Positions 46,841-58,456 of a stretch of 64,000 nt of DNA are shown piece by piece. A model generated the notes under the pieces. It was not told the origin of the DNA, made no database searches, and saw only the letters and a list, made by a program, of their open reading frames with translations. Position 1 is the stretch's first letter. The number at the start of each line of letters is the position of its first letter. Source of the DNA: Filosporella fistucella (lineage: Eukaryota > Ascomycota > Leotiomycetes > Helotiales); contig JAQJZZ010000018.1 of NCBI GenBank assembly GCA_030077755.1, positions 186,001-250,000 on the forward strand. Reading direction: 5' to 3'. Made by a program: the position numbers and the translations under genes.

Positions 46841-47591
46841 GATGATCATTGCTCTGGAGAGTATAGAGCAAAGGGTCCAACTGGTGTTTGGTGTTTGGCC
46901 GGCGTTTATGAAGAAATCATGGATGGCTGTATGATTTATCATGATAGAGCATGTAATGAATGGCATATATTTATCAGAGGCCTAGTGGTATCCTTTTCTT
47001 TCCAGATTTACATGTTTTCTATCCTTACCTTATCCTCTGCACATTTGATGTCATCATTTTGTTATTTTGGGAGAGTGTTTATAAGTATAGCGCACCATCA
47101 TTTAAATCCATCATGCTGGCCATATCGACATAAGTACGCCTGATTCACCCACACACTTGACCATCCTTCTGGACCACTTTCGGGGCATTTTTAATGCGGG
47201 ATTCAAAGCTTTTGCATGATGCATGTATTATTGTCTGATTCATATGCTTCATGAACTGAGTGCAAAAAAGTTTGATGCGCTCGAGCAGCTACGCAGTGCC
47301 CCGCTTCAGTGTTGACCCGCTGTAGGGGGTATTGCCATAGGATCGGAAAGCATGCCTTGGTCATACTTGATGGCTTCTATAGAAGCACGGAAAATGGATT
47401 GATCCTGTAAGCTGTGTTATTCACCTCTTTGGAGGCATGCTGGCGCCCGGAAGTCTCCATACGGTATGAAGTCCCAGTTGACTGCTCGATCACTTCACAT
47501 TAGCGTTTTTGACCAAATGGCGCAGTGGCAAAAATTTCCCAAGCCATCGTACCGTAACATTTATACATTTATCTCTAGAGACAGTGTTATA
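46841..47591. other. intergenic between POL3 and the NB-ARC/TPR relic
   Basis: POL3 3' flank and old 3' flank of the relic. No gene supported. Confidence 0.45.
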
Positions 47592-49570
47592 CTACCATTC
47601 TTCTTCTTCAACTTTTCCTTTAATGTCCGAGCTACCAGCTTTCAATTTCTCTTCCTCCCAAATTTGTAAACATGCTAAGAACCTCAAAGTTCCGTGGTGA
47701 TCAAGCCCTAAGATTCTTACCCGTGACTCTACACATTGCTTCATCAACTCAAGTGCCTCAATATCTCTGCCAATGGCTTTCCATATGCTGGCAAGATTAT
47801 TCATACTAGTCAACGTTTGTGGATGTTCTTTACCAAGCACCCTCGAGCGCACATCCAGGTTGGCTACTTGTAGCTCCTCAGCCTCTTTTAAGCGCCCTTG
47901 GTAGTTGTAGATCAAAGCTAAATTGGCCATGCTGAAGAGTGTATAAGGATGGTTCCTGCCAAGCACCCTTGAATGTAGCGCTAAGTTTGGCACTTGTAGC
48001 TCCTCGGCCTCCTTCCAGCGTCCTTGGTCCTGGTATGTCAAAGCCAAGTTATGAATCCTGTTTAGGGTTTCTAGATGCTCTGCACCTAGCACCCTCTCTA
48101 ACGCCTCGACAACATTTATCTGCAATGTTTCGGATTCTATCCGGCGTCCCTCACCCCAGTATGTGGAAGCGAAGTTGTTAATACTTGCTAGGGTTCTTTT
48201 ATGCTCGGGCCCTAAAATCCTTTTTCTCCCTGCTACCACTTGTAGCCATAAGACTTCGGCTTCCTTCCAGCGTCCCTGGTACTGATAAACCAAAGCTAAG
48301 TTAGCCATCGTAGCTAGCGTTTCTAAGTGGTCCGCGCCTAGAACTCTCTTCTCGATTCAGTTCTTCAGCTTCTTCCCACCGTCCTTGATACACATACACC
48401 AAAGCTAAACTAGCTTTGCTATACAATGTTCTGAAGTTCTCTTGTCCATGAAGTAGCTCGACCGCCTGCACTGCTTCCAAAACTGCTACTTCAGCCTCAT
48501 TATATCGACCGTCCTCGTGGAGACAGTTCCCAAATCTATGGGACAGAAATGCTCCAACCTCCATGTCTTTATTGGCATTCTCAAACATCAGTGCATAAGA
48601 CAAGTGTGGTAGGTAGCGTCTCCACTCAGTCCTGTTTTGGTCTTCATCGTTTAGGAAAACTTCTTCTAATCGAATGATGGCCCTTTTAGTCCATTGTCCC
48701 ATTAAATTGTTTTGCCGAAGCCAGTTTCTTATTGCGAGATGCACGAGTCGGTAAATATCAAGTCCCTAATCTGCTAATCGCTTAAAAATAAATGAGTAAG
48801 CATCAAGTTTTCCTATCGCATCTATTTCCTTTTTTCGAGACTGTCCCGGTGGAAGCAATAACTACGGAATGCCCTTAGAATTAATGCAAGACATAAAAGA
48901 TAGGTAGTCAGCCGCAAGAGGGTTACGGTGCCGAATCTGTTCAAACGAAATGAGCCAGGTCGTAGCCACGGGGTTTTTTATATTATCATATCTTCCCTCG
49001 CCCTTAAACTCCTCGCTAAGAAGATCAAAAATTCCTTCCTCTTGATCTATAAGAGACATAGATAGTCCGCAAGTGTAATTCCATTCTCGTTGATATATGC
49101 TATCGCTTAAGCAAGAGCGAGGGGTAGGTAGGTGAGCTCTTTTAGCACCAATATCGCATTATGACTCAAATCGACAAGACCTGGATTAATCAAATTTCTC
49201 TATAGTAGCTTTATTGCCATGAATTCATCCATGTCGGGTACTTCTATAACATCCTAGTGTGCAAGCTTAACAGCTATCTTTCTATCACGCGTTATAAAGA
49301 CAATGCATCCTTGCTCACTTCTTAGGAGATATTCAACAAGCCGGTATGATCCAGTAACAGGTTAGCCGATCCACATATCCAGATCGTCAGCATTGTCAAA
49401 TATAAGAAGCCAGCGGCCAGCGCTTTCTTTACTCAAATAATCTTGCAGAAGCTTCTTAGCATCCGCTTTATCATCCTCTGAACCGGGGACCTTGAGTTAT
49501 CAGACAATTTCTTAATATGCTTGGTGAAGACTTTCCGTGTTAACCGCCAGTATCCATATCACTACACAGT
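47592..49570 (-). pseudogene. NB-ARC/TPR (NLR-like) gene relic
   Basis: The minus strand reads, in order: YKNCVVIWILAVNTESLHQAY, SAGRWLLIFDNADDLDMW (NB-ARC strand with Walker B Asp pair), then GCIVFITRDRKIAVK, LKELTYLPLALA, then IRHRNPLAADYLSFMSCIN and LVHLAIRNWLRQNN. About six kinesin-light-chain-type TPR units follow to 47592 (LALVYQYQGRWKEAE, HLETLNRIHNLALTYQDQGR). In-frame stops occur at 49362-49364, 49254-49256, 49107-49109, 48862-48864 and 48766-48768, and further ones near 49500. A small deletion with frame change occurs after WEEAEELN near 48350. The Walker A part is not recognisable. The TPR-only ORF 48308-47592 (238 residues) is open and could in principle be expressed alone. Confidence 0.85.
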
Positions 49571-50291
49571 TCTTATATCTGTCTCATCTCCGATAGTCAA
49601 GTTGTACTTTAAAATGGTTATTTTTAGAATCGCTGACTAATCAGCCCACAGCCCAAAAGACTGAGATTTCTATCGTTTTCGCCCATGCCATGAAAGTAGT
49701 TGTATATAATTTATGAAGGTAATGTCTCCCTAATAATACTGATCACAATTTTGATTGCTGAGTGTCAGTCTTGAATTTCGCAATTTTCAATGTGTCGATC
49801 ATATCTCGAGTCAAAGATCGAGGTACCCAACATATAATGGCTCAAAATTACTGCTTCCGAATATCATGCTGTAGCTATGGGACTTGCTTTCCGCAAGAGA
49901 ATAATACTAACCATTTCTTTGACACTGAATCACTTGAGCTTCTTTCTGGTTTGAAACGAGGACAATGAGCTAAGGTTTGCTGAGAGAACAATGTCAAGCG
50001 AGACGTCCCTTTCCTTTCTGCTGGCAACGAATTCGGAGCGATCCTGCCTGCTTCTGGAAGTAGTAATAAATGTGTAGAGTTAGAAAGAGAACAGTATTAA
50101 GATCGCCATCCGAATTTCATAGTAGTTGAGTGAAAGTTTTTGAACGTAACGAATGGGAAAGTGAAGTGGGAGGAGACAGGGGGAACAATATGAAGCGAGT
50201 CTACCTCAAACTCTATATCGACTTTTCCGGATCTGAGTTTGCGAGGTATTCTAGTAATGCTAACGCAAGCTAGGAAGTCTCAGGAACAATA
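49571..50291. other. intergenic, possibly further decayed sequence
   Basis: Where the Walker A region of the relic would be expected no GxGGxGKT-like text is readable. An ORF at 49762-49968 carries no motif. Confidence 0.4.
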
Positions 50292-50719
50292 TTAAGATCT
50301 TCTTTCAAATCTTCTATCACATGAGCTCCGAATCTTTGAAGTGAACGAATCACGACCTTCAAAATGTATAGACAGGGGCAACAATATGAAGCGAGAGTCT
50401 GTTAATCGCTGAAAGCTACCTGCTGATTTGAAATTGCCTATTCGTTGCTTACCTTTCAACTTTTTGCATCCGGCTAGCAAATCCGTAATAAGCCAAGTCA
50501 TCCATTCAGCGTTTCTAAAACGAGAGCCATGATAATAACCCTCCCCCATGCCAAAGACTCTTTCCCATTTTCATTCCATGTTTTCCAAGTCTCAGATAAC
50601 TCTTTATGTATGTGCCAAAAAAGCCCCTGCCAGGTGTAAGCCTCATGGCAAGAGAATCGCTGAAATAGTCTTTCATATTTCTTCGTGCTAGTGCAATATT
50701 CGATCTGCTCCTTGAGCAT
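50292..50719 (-). pseudogene. fragment of an unrecognised gene
   Basis: Two overlapping minus-strand ORFs look like one protein broken by a frame change near 50500-50530. The first reads EYCTSTKKYERLFQRFSCHE, then AYTWQGLFWHIHKELSETWK, then GRVIIMALVLETL. The second continues as NAEWMTWLITDLLAGCKKLK. The Trp-rich, amphipathic pattern looks protein-like, but I do not recognise a family. It could be a relic, or a small gene with an unseen intron. Confidence 0.3.
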
Positions 50720-51038
50720 AAAGCATCAATGCCACTTGTCTCCGGGTATCATGTCCTCAACTCTTTCATCAATCTCTTCCAAGTCAGTTGAGGTACGCCT
50801 ATTTCGGATAGGATATCCTATCATGGTTAGTGAAGGTCATGACAGCTGAGGAACCTCTCTCTCCAATTTCTTTTCATTATCCTCCTTTGGATGGTTTAAT
50901 TCTTCAGCGGCTCGGACGGAGAATAATCCACGTGGAAACCACAATCCCGAGTTTACCCTACCCCTCCTTCCTTTCTATCTCTTTATTACTTCTTTCTCTC
51001 ATCATCAGTCGAGGAGAAAGCACTCTCTCCCTCCAAAG
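50720..51038. other. upstream region of the 29-codon gene
   Basis: Pyrimidine-rich from about 50950 on; no gene supported. A plus-strand ORF (50830-51330) overlaps the leader and the small gene in another frame and looks like a shadow. Confidence 0.45.
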
Positions 51039-51181
51039 TATAAATACCCCTCTACCATCTCTCTACATGCTTTCCTCACCACACTTACAAAAACACAAAA
51101 ACATTCACAACACACATTCACTCACACAAACCACATTCGCTTTTCGATTTTCGAAACCAAAACTAAACACACAACTACAAA
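51039..51181 (+). promoter_or_regulatory. TATA box and CA-rich 5' leader of the 29-codon ORF
   Basis: TATAAATA at 51039-51046 is followed by CTCTACCATCTCTC and then a long A/C-rich leader (51080-51181) that ends ACAACTACAAA before the ATG. This arrangement is typical of strongly expressed fungal genes. The start context (CAAAATG) is also strong. Confidence 0.55.
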
Positions 51182-51271
51182 ATGTCTATCCAAAAGACCA
51201 AGACCACTGCCTCCGCCACCACCAACGCCCGCTACTACCCATGGGGTCTCTGCGTCGTGCAACGCAAGTAA
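51182..51271 (+). CDS. 29-residue peptide of unknown function
   Basis: ATG 51182 to TAA 51269-51271. The sequence opens MSIQKTKTTASATTNARY and ends YPWGLCVVQRK. Codon choice is strongly C-ended (AAG, ACC, GCC, AAC, CGC, TAC, CTC, GTC), unlike the AT-rich surroundings. That fits a well-expressed coding sequence better than chance. It sits 136 bp after a TATAAATA box with a low-structure leader. An alternative model uses GTAATT at 51268 as splice donor, which would replace the stop by a short charged tail (EEIVEERQMKQYLG). No homologue or domain is known to me. It could be a small stress or signalling protein, or a short upstream exon of a larger gene that I cannot trace. Confidence 0.5.
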   Translation: MSIQKTKTTASATTNARYYPWGLCVVQRK

Positions 51272-54200
51272 TTTCCCTCTTGACGCTATTCATTCATCCA
51301 TCCTATACTGGCACGACTCTTCCTCTATGAAGAACAATGAAGGGAGGAAATAGTTGAAGAGAGGCAGATGAAACAATACTTGGGTGTATTTAGAGGGAGT
51401 TTTAAAATTATATGAGGGAGGATAGTGGGTACCCTCATAGATGTATAGACGTAAAGTGGGTTTTATAATATAGATACTACAGTATCTATGTTTGTATATG
51501 ATGCTCTGCAGGGCAATTAACTAATATATAAAATTCTCTTCTCATAATTCCTTTTCGGCATTGATATTTGCAGGGTAGTCTTTTTAGCCTTTGGATGCGA
51601 ATATATTTCAGCCACGGTCCCTCCGTTCACTGATTTGACAAGCTCTACACCTCGTTATCACTATACCTCTACTTCTAAAAGACTCATCTCGGTAAAACTT
51701 AAAAATTGTGGTAGGATAAAGGTGATTGGAAATGCTTCATATTCATAAACTGCCATCTTATCATTATATCTTCATCGCTCTACTTATCCCTTTCCAGATT
51801 TTTAAAACACAGTCAAAGGGAATCTGGATGGCAAACATCGTGTTATTCTTCTGATACTCTCGAGCCCTTTTCAAATCACTCACACTCGTATTTCCTTTTA
51901 CGTGTGACATTTCAAACAAAAAGGGTACTATTGCAGGAAACCTGTATTCTCTATAGATATATCCTTTCATTTTGCTCACATACTGGATAGCAGGTTCAAT
52001 GGAGGTGTAGCGAATTCATCATACTGAGCGAGATGTGGATGGAAGAACGAAATCAGAATTGGGCGTCCTCGCTTCATATTGTTCCCGCTATCCTCCCATC
52101 CGTCTTTGTTTCTCTCCCATCATTCTTCATTCATCTGGTGGATCTCTTTGAGCTCACAAAGACATTTCTTACTATTCTTCTGCGCCGTACCTACCTCTTC
52201 CACGCAGGGTGTGACTTTCTCGCTTCAAGTATTTACGCCTCTCCCGTCTTTCTCTCGCTCTTCCCTCAATTCACATATAAGGATGTAATTAAACAGAGTA
52301 TGAAAGAAAACTCTCTGTTGCAAGGGCAAGAATATTTCGACTGTGCTTGATGAATTACCAAGATTTATACGCAGCGGTGCAAAAGCAAGAAGAAAGTCGG
52401 AAGGGTGAGAGTCCAGGCATTAAATGACGAATCACTTTATATTCACCAAACCCTCGAGATAGCAGACGGCAGGTGATTATATTGATACAAAAGATCTAAT
52501 TGACTACAAAAAAAGAGGTGTAGGTATACGAGGAAGAGTGGAAGAAAATCTACTGTGAGTATATGTTTGTGGTCCTACGCAAAAGCAAGACTGTGATGAA
52601 TTCGCGGCAGAGACAAGAAATTAGAGGCCGAAGTCTAATTGAAGATCTGCTTGGCAAAAATATAAAGTTGAAACGAAGCGGCGTTTTAATTCAAAAGTAA
52701 TCGTTACTAGCAAGAGTATAACTGTGAAAAGCTGGTCCAAAATACCAAGCCGAGAATGTCTTCATCTCACCCACACATTCAACCAACACCCGTGTCTCGG
52801 TACTCGCCATCTCGGACACGTGCCGATCATCGATCGTTGATTACTTCCCGATGAGAGGCAATAATGAGAACTGACAAGGAGTGAAGAAAAGAAAAAGAGG
52901 GGATGCTGGGAATTATGGTGGAAGACACCGTGTATGCAGCCTGCTCCGAAGGGTAGCAGGAGGAAAATGTAGCGTAGGTACTTGATAAATCTAGAGGGGT
53001 ATTTGATATGCTACTAATGCATTAATAACAATAATTGGCAGACGCGATTACGAAATCCATTATTTTGATAGACATGAAATTATAAGAAAATAGCAGTGAT
53101 CATAACGTTGATAACAAGAATTAAATGTATTAAATGTCGCGATATAATAACAATAAGAGGTCTTATCCCATTTCACTCACCTTCCCTTACGGTCGCATTC
53201 GCCGTCAGCATATCGTAAAGCTAAACCCCACCAACACCTCCTCGCATCGCAAAACCTTCAATAACAACCTCTCAATTCCCGGACTTCACGAAATCGACTC
53301 ATCTAGATCTATACTTGTGACTATCTTGCGCCTCAATGACATCGTTGTGTTTGTTGTAAGGGTAGAATATGGGAGGGAAATGGAATGGGGAACTGAGCCA
53401 CGAGGAGGCGCAGTGCGTGCAGCTTTTGGTGGTAGCGAGGAGAGGGAAAGAAGGGGATGCCGAGGTTGTGGGGTGATTATCTTTGGAGGCAGCTTGGTGT
53501 AGAACGCCACCTTGACATTTGTACTTGAAAGGGATTGTATGGAAGAATTAACGAAGAGAGTATTGGTTGGTAGATGTACGGAGTATAAGATAAGGGTCGG
53601 TGAAGGGATATGGTTATGGTAGAGGGGATTTGCAGGAGATGTGCGGTACGAGTACCGAACTTGCTTTTTTTAAGCTAAGCGTGGTATTAGAGACTAAAAT
53701 ATCACTTTTGCTTGTAACGTTTCACAATTCCTGTTTTGATAATGAGGCCGAGAGGGAGTTTTGCTGAGGTTTTCTCAATACGAAATTGAATATCAAAATA
53801 CTTTCACGATTTAGACATACAAATATTCAAGAAATATACAGAGTAGACTTTCCAATCCCGTCTACCCGATAACACTCTATAATCCCATTCCCATTGGTCC
53901 CTCTCAAGCATTAATGCAGGTCACTTCGCTCCGTCTCTGGATTGGAAGTCTAATAGAGTATCGTCAGCCCTAAATCACACACCTTCTCAGCCCTGTGACA
54001 CTTGATTAGGGTAAACTGCGACGGCTTTCCATGGACCATGACCACCATGACCAGCACCTTGACCACTCTGTTTGTCCACCGTCAGCCGTTTATCGATCCT
54101 TCCCGGCGAGATGACGCGCCGTATGTAGTGAGCTGCAGTAGAATGGCCGTAGGGCTGTGGCTGTGAAGGAAAGAGTTAATGTATATTTTGGATTGGACCG

Positions 54201-54946
54201 AGGATGTAATATGAAAGCATCAAGGAAAGATAAAACCATTAGGATATCCTGCATTCCCCAATTCTCATCTAATATTTCGAATATTTCCCTCCTAACTTCT
54301 TCCTCCCCACGCATACCGTTTGTTTCCTCTCCTTTTCACCTGCATCGTCAACGCCTCTTTCGTGGTACACGCAGCCATCGACTGGCTGACAAGCAATCGC
54401 TGTTTGATTTGAAGCGAAGGGAACTGCACATGCACTGGCTGCAGCGAGGTCTCTGATCTCCACAGGGAATTTCCACCCGCCATTTTCTCATCCAGACGCC
54501 GGTACGTCTGTCGCATGAAATCTGAGCACCAACAGCAAAAGATACTTCGAAACATTCATATCGAAATCAAAAATATACTTGCACATCTTATGCCTACTAC
54601 AACTTCGTTTCGGACACACGATTCAGAGAACTCAAAATAAGACATCGCTAAGGGAAGCCAAAGTGAGTTACCCGTTCCCCGTCTTCCGCTCCACTTGCAC
54701 TTCCACTTCAAATCCCAAAGCCGATGCTACTCGGCCGATCTCCCCCCATTCCGCACAACACTCCTCTGTCAAACTTCACTTTAGTTCTTGGTGTCACCTT
54801 GTGTTCTGCTTATTGTCCGAATGACTCTCAATTATGCCATCTCCCGACTCATCACCAAGTACTTGAGTCCTGACCGGCCCGCTTACGAAAAGGCAGATTA
54901 TTGAGCTTATTGAGAGGCATGCAGACGGTAGGAGTAAAGATTCAGG
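51272..54946. other. 3.7-kb gene-poor region
   Basis: No ORF with domain support on either strand. Short ORFs (52033-52350, 53134-53502, 54157-54456) are motif-free. The last 100 bp before 54947 lead into the second regulator. No transposon ends or long repeats were recognised by eye. Confidence 0.45.
51470..51489. repeat. perfect 9-bp inverted repeat with 2-bp loop
   Basis: ATAGATACT-AC-AGTATCTAT, about 200 bp after the small ORF. It would form a hairpin in RNA from either strand and may lie in the 3' UTR. Confidence 0.8.
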
Positions 54947-56972
54947 ATGGAGTCAGGCAAAGATGCCAAAGATGGCAAAGCACCCAGGGCTAGGAGAGCC
55001 AGTCGACCAAAGGTGAAGACGGGATGTAACCAGTGCAAGTGAGTATGAAATCAAAAGTAACAACTCCGTAGCTAATCGGTTCAGAATCCGCCGAGTCAAA
55101 TGTGATGAGACGCGCCCGGCGTGTAACAAATGCGTACGATCCAATCGAGTCTGCGAAGGATATCCGGCGTATAGGAGGACAGTGGAGGTTGCGATTCCAA
55201 TTGCTCCTAGACCAGGTGGTCCATCTTCAACACCTTCGATATCTTCCGCGTCCTCTTCCTCCTCATCTCCTCCTGCAGTAAGAAAGATAGGCATAAGAAA
55301 AGTTCCACGCGTATCGCAAAAGGCAGTAATCAGAGCGGTCGAAAGACGAATTACCCCTCCTCCTACACCCGCCAAGCTATCTCCAACTCTATACCGACCA
55401 GGCGGTTTCTCATTTGATTCACAAGAGGGACAATACTTTCAGGTTTTTAGAACACATACTGCGGAAGAATTATCGGGGTTCTTTGATTCAGAATTCTGGA
55501 CTCGAAGTGTCTTGCAAGAGAGTCATCAAGAGGCATCGATTCGACATGCTGTTGTTGCTTTAGGAGCGTTGTATAAGACATTGGAGAAGACTGCTGAATC
55601 CCCACCTGGATCGCCGGATAGCACTAATTACGATACGGCGCCTAATCATTATAAGTTTGCGATACAACAGTACAGCAAAGCGGTTACACGATTACGGGAA
55701 GCGATACAAAATAATGAGGCACGATCACAACGAGCGGTTTTGATATCTGTGGTATTATTTACATGCTTTGAATCATTTACTGGGAACCACAAAGCTGCGA
55801 TTATGCAGATTCAACATGGACTTGGGATATTGGAGGAGCGGAGACAGGATTCGAGACAACCCCTCATAGGACGGAAAGATGATATTGTGGAGGATGAACT
55901 GATACAGATGTTTACTCGTCTTGCGATCCAAGCAAAGTCCTACGATATGGCTTTCCACTTTCCACATCCATACGTTATTCGTCTTTCTCCTCAGCGTCAA
56001 CCCGATCCTTCGTCTCCACAATCTCCATCATCTCCTTCTGATGCAGCTTCAAGCGCCTCAATAGAGAGTAACATTCCGGAAACTTTCAAAAATGCCCAGG
56101 AAGCCCGCGCCGCTCTAGATTCCCTTACAGAACGTATTATGCGCTTCAATGAACTTCTTTCTTCGTATCACCAAGGACCAAACAATATTCTCCCCAAATC
56201 AGTCAAATCACTCGGTTACGGTTTCGGTATGCAACTTAGTCAATGGGACAAAGCATTTGCTCCTCTACTAGAAGCACGTCGTCGACCGGGAATCACAAAT
56301 ACTGAGCGCGCAGGTATTGATGTTCTCAAAATGATGCATCTCATGACATCCATTCTCTTCCTCATGGCGTACAGCACCAGCGAAATGGAATTTGATAACT
56401 TTATCAAACAATTCAGGGAGATTGTTGAATTGGCAAAGGAAGTAGTAGTCGATGAGGAATTGACTCTTGCACAAGCTCGATGTGGTGATGGAGGAAATTG
56501 CAGACACAGAGAGATGTCTCGAGCAGGGAATCAGCTCTTCCCAGGCTTAGGGGCACATCAGATGGGCTTCAGAGATGAAGATCATTATTCTCATATCAAA
56601 GCCTCTTTCGCACTGGATCTTGGTATTGTACCTCCTCTCTTCGTTGTCGCCACCAAATGCCGCGATCGAAAGTTACGAAGAGAAGCCATCAGACTTCTGA
56701 TGAGCAGTCCACGCCGAGAGGGTATGTGGGATAGTATCCTTTGTGGACGAGCTGGCCAATGGATCATGGAAATTGAAGAGGAGGGAATGAATCCTTGGGA
56801 GGGACCATGGGGCAGAAGTGCTATGGAAGTTGTGCCCGACGAGAGGAGAGTAATGGTCAAGGAGATTTTATTTGACTTGCAGAGTCGAGAAGCGGAATTA
56901 AGGTGCGGGACCAGAGGATTGAGGGAAGGTGATGCGGATGGGAGGGCACGAAGTAGGAGGATCAGCTGGTAG
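54947..56972 (+). CDS. Zn(II)2Cys6 transcription factor with fungal regulatory region
   Basis: Two exons, 54947-55038 and 55085-56972, give 659 residues; the intron interrupts the zinc cluster. Joined, the cluster reads CNQCKIRRVKCDETRPACNK then CVRSNRVC, with C2-C6-C6-C2-C6 spacing, preceded by a basic stretch (RARRASRPKVKTG). A Ser/Pro linker and a helical C-terminal two thirds follow: FFDSEFWTRSVLQESHQEAS, IRHAVVALGALYKTLE and FESFTGNHKAAIMQIQHGLG. These are hallmarks of the large fungal family whose regulatory half is often annotated DUF3468 or Fungal_trans_2-like. The two-exon split inside the cluster is common in this family. It should act in the nucleus; targets are not predictable. 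Confidence 0.9.
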
Positions 56973-58055
56973 GCGGCTTAAAGCAGCTATTTCGACTGAC
57001 ATTTTAGTCCCTGTCGCCAGAGGGAACGATCAATAACGAAGTAGTCAACAGCAACATAAAATGAAAGCAGACTCACGGGATATGAGAGACGGAATCACTC
57101 ACGAAAAATTCGAATAGACAACGATCTACGATCTGCAGCAGAGACGGTATATGAGTGCACACAGGAATTCGTTTTATGCGGCAACGGGAATTGCATAGCG
57201 TGCCGGAAAGCTTTTTTTCTTTGGGTTTCTTGCGACTCTCTGCTTGGACGGAGGGGTTGCATGGATGGATATAATTGGGTTTTGGATGGACAAGGAGGAT
57301 CGTGGGATGGAATGGATTGGTTGGGGTATGATGAGTGGTATGATGGGATGGCATTATGGATGAATGGATGGGGAAATTTGGGTCGTGAGAATATGGAGGA
57401 AGGCATATTTGGGAGGAAGCATTAGGAGCATGAAAGGAAATCATAGTGGGTACTTGGATTGAAAAAGAAGTATTTTTCACAAGAGATGTTGGTTGTATTA
57501 TATTATATTCTTGTAATATAGGAATATATCTTTACATCCTTGGCTTGCCATATCTCTCCACCTTAGATACCTAGTTCGTTTTTCACTATTTGTATCCAGT
57601 CAGATTCCTCTTATCATTCCATCGCACTTTTTATTTTGACCCATCTTCCGTCTCTTTACCATCCTCTACATCCTCATTGTCAGATCTCCCAAATCACTAT
57701 CATCCTTCTAAAGATTGAAATATGAATAAGAACTCAGCAAAATATTCCTCGCTCATCTCCTATCCTACTTAGTGCATCCTGCTGAGAAATTCTCACGCAA
57801 GGAAAATAAAAATTAATACGGAGAGTGGAATCTCTATATTCCAATTGCAGATTGCTGATCTCTGGTATATAATATTTCTGTCTATTTATCCCTGACTAAG
57901 GACTGGATATATCCATTGCTTCTCTCTCATTCCCTGCCCGACCTTCCTTTCCTTCCTTCCCAACCTCCTTCCATTGTCCCCTTGTATTCCCGAAATTCCC
58001 TTCCATTCTCGACAAATTATCAACCGAGCCGACCCTAGACATAAAGCTACCAACG
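56973..58055. other. intergenic region with a promoter-like end
   Basis: ORFs at 57073-57480 are motif-free. From about 57860 there is a TATATAATA element, then a long CT-rich tract (57920-58010) directly before the ATG at 58056. Confidence 0.45.
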
Positions 58056-58295
58056 ATGAACGCATCCCTGTACGCCTACCTGCTGAAATGCATGATACCG
58101 CCTCTCCACCAATCCCTTACCGCCTGTCTGTCTAAATTCGTGCGTGGTTCTTGTGCTGCTAAGGGAAATAGATGGTTCGAATCGTGTAGTGAGGGTGGAG
58201 CGATCCGACGTTTTGGAGCCTGTTCTTGGATTATGTTTGGGATGTGTGGTCGCCATCTTATCTCATTCCTTCCCGACGAACGAAATGTACGTTGA
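58056..58295 (+). CDS. possible small protein, 79 residues, unknown
   Basis: ATG 58056 follows a TATA-like element and a long pyrimidine tract, the usual layout of a fungal transcription start. The peptide opens MNASLYAYLLKCMIPPLHQS and is Cys-containing (six Cys). No family recognised. The reading frame is short, so it could be a chance ORF or the first exon of a longer gene. Confidence 0.25.
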   Translation: MNASLYAYLLKCMIPPLHQSLTACLSKFVRGSCAAKGNRWFESCSEGGAIRRFGACSWIMFGMCGRHLISFLPDERNVR

Positions 58296-58456
58296 CGACA
58301 AAGCCAAGGGTTTCGATTCCCTGCGATCGCTGATTTTCTTTTCCTTGCTCTGGTCAAGCAGCTCATATTCATTTCGCCTGGGACGAAGTATAACCCATTC
58401 CATCCCATCCCGTCTCCTCTCTCTCCCAATCCTTCCCAAAACCCAATACCAACCAC

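Noticed and set aside
50830..51330. 166-codon ORF overlapping the 29-codon gene
   Set aside because: Reads through a CA-rich leader and the small gene in another frame; composition is low-complexity.
58175..58190. GGTTCGAATC resembling a tRNA T-arm
   Set aside because: No acceptor stem, D arm or anticodon arm can be folded around it.
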